This document shows, in pieces, positions 61,452-64,000 of a stretch of 64,000 nucleotides of DNA (positions within the stretch are counted from its first letter, which is position 1; each line of letters starts with the position of its first letter). The notes under the pieces are model-generated. The model saw only the letters and a list, made by a program, of their open reading frames with translations. It was not told where the DNA came from and ran no database searches. The stretch is from assembly GCF_045788535.1 (NCBI RefSeq), contig NZ_CP074074.1:3596001-3660000 (forward strand), read 5' to 3'. A program made the position numbers and the translations under genes. Origin of the DNA: Allotamlana fucoidanivorans. GTDB lineage: Bacteria; Bacteroidota; Bacteroidia; Flavobacteriales; Flavobacteriaceae.

Positions 61452-62054
61452 CTATATGTAGTTAGCCTCAGTTACAAAACTTGTTTCAAACCTCAGCACA
61501 ATATCATCTTTAGCTTTAATAGCCCCCATCATAACTTGTGGAGGAGTTAAGTTAAATTCTGTCATTTTTAGTTGTGTTTTACCTGTTAGCTTTACCTTAT
61601 CATTAATAATTGTGACATCAAAATTTAAAGGCACCGTTTTTTTAGTTCCAGCAATCATTAAATCACCAACCGTCTGCAATTCAAAAACACCATTCCCTTT
61701 ATTAGTAATGTTCTTAACTTCAACTAGTGTAAATAAAATAATTTTGTGCTTGTCTGCCTTTAGCGTTTCCGTAGCTGTTTTGGTCATAGCTGCTTTGGGC
61801 CCCTTTAAGCTTTTAGTAAGCACTGCAAAAGATAAATGTTCAATTTGACAGGTTTCTATATCGTTGAACTTGATTGATCCGTTTTTAGTTTCTGCTTGAA
61901 CTTTCCAACCATGCACATTGGACGAGCCGAAAACAGTTAATGAAGATTCTGTATTTTCTAATTTCAGAATCTGAGCCTGCAAAACATTACTTGTAAAACC
62001 TAAAATAGTGAAGCAAACAATAAGTCTTTTTAAAATATTTCTTTGTGTATTCAT
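61452..62054 (-). CDS. YceI family protein (first)
   Basis: The 200-residue protein has a signal peptide (to LQAQ) and a YceI lipocalin-like fold: LTVFGSSNVHGWKVQAE, KTVPLNFDVTI and KLTGKTQLKMTEFNLTPPQVMMG. Such proteins bind polyisoprenoids in the periplasm. It is one of two YceI genes here with an outer-membrane porin. Confidence 0.9.
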   Translation of the reverse strand: MNTQRNILKRLIVCFTILGFTSNVLQAQILKLENTESSLTVFGSSNVHGWKVQAETKNGSIKFNDIETCQIEHLSFAVLTKSLKGPKAAMTKTATETLKADKHKIILFTLVEVKNITNKGNGVFELQTVGDLMIAGTKKTVPLNFDVTIINDKVKLTGKTQLKMTEFNLTPPQVMMGAIKAKDDIVLRFETSFVTEANYI

Positions 62055-62508
62055 GACGTTATATGGTTAAATTTATATCACAAATTTAAAGACATTAATA
62101 TTATTGATTTATGATTAAAATCATGTATTTTATAATAATATGATAATTTATGACGTTTTTTTTACTGTATTTTATCATATCATCAAACCGTACTCATATT
62201 CACAAATAAGTTTCATAAATTTTCGGGTATCTTATACGTGTTTATTTAAATACAATAAGGCGCATAATTTTAATTAAAATTATGCGCCTTATTAATAGCA
62301 TTATTTCAGATGAATACGTTTTATAAGCTAACGCAATCATTTATAAACAGTCTTTACATAAATAAAATAGAGGAAATTAAAATGATAAACTCTAAAATGA
62401 AAACAAACTAACAAACATGATACTGAAGCAACACAAGTTAAGAGCCGCATTCATTTTGGCTGCCAGAATACAATGTAATAAAAAACTAAATGTTTTGAAG
62501 CGATGAAC
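62055..62508. other. Intergenic region with a 40-bp perfect palindrome
   Basis: The region between the two YceI genes contains the exact palindrome 62254-62293 (described separately). A very short possible frame of 29 codons (62417-62506, MILKQHKLRAA start) lies after a GAGGAAAT-like stretch, but it has no family look and is not called as a gene. Nothing else is seen. Confidence 0.5.
62254..62293. repeat. Perfect 40-bp palindrome (two 20-bp arms, no loop)
   Basis: The left arm AATAAGGCGCATAATTTTAA (62254-62273) is the exact reverse complement of the right arm (62274-62293). The outer ten bases carry all the G and C. No T-run follows on either strand, so it could be a terminator, a hairpin regulator or an element end. 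Confidence 0.85.
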
Positions 62509-63093
62509 TTATCTGACTTCTTTAAGGTATAATTTAAAGCCAATTTCTACAATGTCATCAACATGAACAAGGCCTAAGAATTTTGTTGGAGGAATAATAC
62601 CAAAATCATTAAGTCCCAAATCTAAATCTCCACTAATTAATAATTCACCGTCATTTTTTATAGACACAGGTATTACATAAGCATTTGTTTTTCCTGCCAT
62701 TTCAATATCTACTAAAACATTAACTCCGTTTTTATTTTGGATTTCATGAATTTCTTTAAGGGTTAATTTAATTTGTGGGTAGTCATCTGTTTTGAGTAAT
62801 TGAACAAAGTCTTTATTTATTGCTTTGCCTCCACAATCAAAACTCACATTATTTAATACCAAAGAGGTATTATTTAATTTAATTTTACCATTTTTATGGT
62901 AGTACTGAATGTCTATTGGGCTTTTTAATTGATCTATTTTGTACTCACATTTAAAACCTTTAACATTAGTCATTCCGTGTACAAACAAAACACTTTCAGG
63001 GGCTATTTCAACAGTCATTCGCTTTACATTAACAGGCTTTTTAGTAAAACCAAAACTGATTAATAAAACAACTAAAACCAATACCCGTTTCAT
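62509..63093 (-). CDS. YceI family protein (second)
   Basis: The 194-residue protein has a signal peptide (about 1-18) and YceI-type strands: VLFVHGMTNVKGFKCEYK, then a cysteine in VSFDCGG, and late LGLNDFGIIPPTKFLGLVHV. It is only loosely similar to the first YceI protein, so this is not a recent duplicate. It lies 100 bp downstream of the truncated porin gene. Confidence 0.88.
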   Translation of the reverse strand: MKRVLVLVVLLISFGFTKKPVNVKRMTVEIAPESVLFVHGMTNVKGFKCEYKIDQLKSPIDIQYYHKNGKIKLNNTSLVLNNVSFDCGGKAINKDFVQLLKTDDYPQIKLTLKEIHEIQNKNGVNVLVDIEMAGKTNAYVIPVSIKNDGELLISGDLDLGLNDFGIIPPTKFLGLVHVDDIVEIGFKLYLKEVR

Positions 63094-63122
63094 ACCTTTT
63101 AAAATTTACTAAATTATAAACT

Positions 63123-63171
63123 AAAAAAAGCCTCCGTTATAAGAATCTACTATTATCCTTATAAAAGAGGC
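63123..63171 (-). terminator. Terminator of the porin gene
   Basis: On the minus strand GCCTC (63171-63167) with the following TTTTATAAG pairs to CTTATAA and GGAGGC (63135-63130), then seven T (63129-63123). It closes the porin transcript 23 bp after its stop. Confidence 0.75.
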
Positions 63172-63193
63172 CCTTTTATATGTATTGAGGCTA

Positions 63194-64000
63194 TTAGAAA
63201 CTAATGGCAGCCTCTACCATTAATCCATCAAATTTACCTTCTTCTAATGCATTCCCTACTGGAAAATCATTATAGTTTTGAATAACATATTCTGCTTTCA
63301 TCAAAATATTTTTAGTCATAAACCAACCAGCACCAAACTGTGTTCTATCTATACTAATATCACCATAAGTTTCTTCTGAATTTACTTTGTTATATCGCGC
63401 TCCGATATAAAAATTTTCACTGCTTCCAAATCGGTATAACAATTCACCTGCGTATTGGGTGGTAACCGCGTCTCTTGAACCTTTTGCATTTTCATATGTT
63501 CCAAAAAACTCTAACCCTTTAAATTTCACAAACGGATTAAACATGATTGCAGTAACACTGTTGCCTAAGTTAGGAGCAAAACGTCCTGACCTGAAATTAT
63601 CTTTTCCATCGGCACTTACTGGTTCCATCACATGATAGTATCTAGAACCTGTTCTATCAGCACTGTATAAATACAACCTTGGAACATACCCTGTATTGTA
63701 AATAGAACCTGTTATTCTTAATCTAAGATCATCATTTAATTGATTATCATATCCTAATTTTGCTAAGAATGATGCGCCTCCAGATTTGCCATTAGCACCT
63801 TCTACTACAGATTGATTTAATTTACCATTAGAAAAACCAACCATACCTATAAAGCCACTTCTTTGATAATATACCTCAGCACCAACTTCTGTGGTAAACG
63901 CATCCATAATTAAATTCCCAACAAACGGATTGTAAATAGTTTGCGCATTATCTGAACGTCTAAAGTGTGCATCTCCATAGTTATTTTCCATATGCCCTAC
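63194..64000 (-). CDS. Outer-membrane porin, C-terminal part (5' end outside window)
   Basis: The frame is open through the right edge (VGH precedes the internal MENNYGDAH), so the start is not in the window. The visible 268 residues end in the outer-membrane signature EAAISF with terminal F. Segments GHMENNYGDAHFRRSDN and PFVGNLIMDAFTTEVGAEVYYQ are like porins found next to YceI genes in Flavobacteriaceae. It is a beta-barrel channel; the solute is not known. Confidence 0.82.
   Translation of the reverse strand, partial: VGHMENNYGDAHFRRSDNAQTIYNPFVGNLIMDAFTTEVGAEVYYQRSGFIGMVGFSNGKLNQSVVEGANGKSGGASFLAKLGYDNQLNDDLRLRITGSIYNTGYVPRLYLYSADRTGSRYYHVMEPVSADGKDNFRSGRFAPNLGNSVTAIMFNPFVKFKGLEFFGTYENAKGSRDAVTTQYAGELLYRFGSSENFYIGARYNKVNSEETYGDISIDRTQFGAGWFMTKNILMKAEYVIQNYNDFPVGNALEEGKFDGLMVEAAISF

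Noticed and set aside
62417..62506. 29-codon frame after a purine-rich stretch
   Set aside because: Too short, without family look, and Bacteroidota rarely rely on Shine-Dalgarno sites, so the purine stretch is weak support.

Overview
The window is AT-rich chromosomal DNA from a member of the Bacteroidota, almost certainly a (marine) Flavobacteriaceae. The evidence is type IX secretion C-terminal signals, a SusC/TonB-type receptor with a carboxypeptidase-like regulatory domain, a 'CCC motif' membrane protein, DUF6452/DUF6048/DUF4294 family proteins, an rny-zapA block with a 6S-like RNA between the two genes, and promoters of the Bacteroidota type (TTTG - about 19 bp - TANNTTTG).

Region 1 (1-1000) looks like the right end of an integrated element. 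It holds a small MksE/MukE-like protein gene and then a 42-bp 3' fragment of a tRNA that breaks off exactly at the anticodon loop (CAT) and is followed by a normal tRNA-type terminator. That is the signature of an attR site left by a tyrosine-recombinase element. The rest of the element would lie left of the window.

Region 2 (1291-24003) is an accessory catabolic island under an IclR-type regulator. A divergent promoter region carries a perfect palindrome that overlaps the -33 elements of both promoters. Downstream are two RhaT-family sugar transporters, an MFS sugar porter, an exported GH29 alpha-L-fucosidase-like enzyme, an exported S1 sulfatase, a cytoplasmic GH2 enzyme, a Gfo/Idh/MocA oxidoreductase, an AldA-like aldehyde dehydrogenase, two tandem class III CoA-transferases, a crotonase, a MaoC hydratase, a DUF5107-TPR protein, and two solute-binding-protein-fold proteins that have neither signal peptides nor ABC partners. 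The classical deoxyhexose isomerase, kinase and aldolase genes, a SusCD pair and a thiolase are all absent. This is the best candidate in the window for an undescribed system: import of a sulfated 6-deoxyhexoside-derived compound followed by degradation through CoA thioesters, with SBP-fold proteins acting inside the cell.

Region 3 (24056-60758) is mostly core genome: an MFS transporter and M48 protease, MsrB, NDH-2, LpdA, AroQ, XerD, a PAS histidine kinase, RNase Y, 6S RNA, ZapA and a coiled-coil partner, an M23 peptidase, a TonB-dependent receptor, a cysteine desulfurase, an Smr protein, T9SS cargo, ornithine aminotransferase, an ECF sigma/membrane pair, RlmD, a THUMP methyltransferase, a ZIP transporter, hemolysin III and an M42 peptidase. 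Region 4 (60819-64000) has a NUDIX enzyme, two YceI proteins and the C-terminal part of an outer-membrane porin, with a perfect 40-bp palindrome between the YceI genes.

All calls come from reading translated sequence and motifs; no database search was run.
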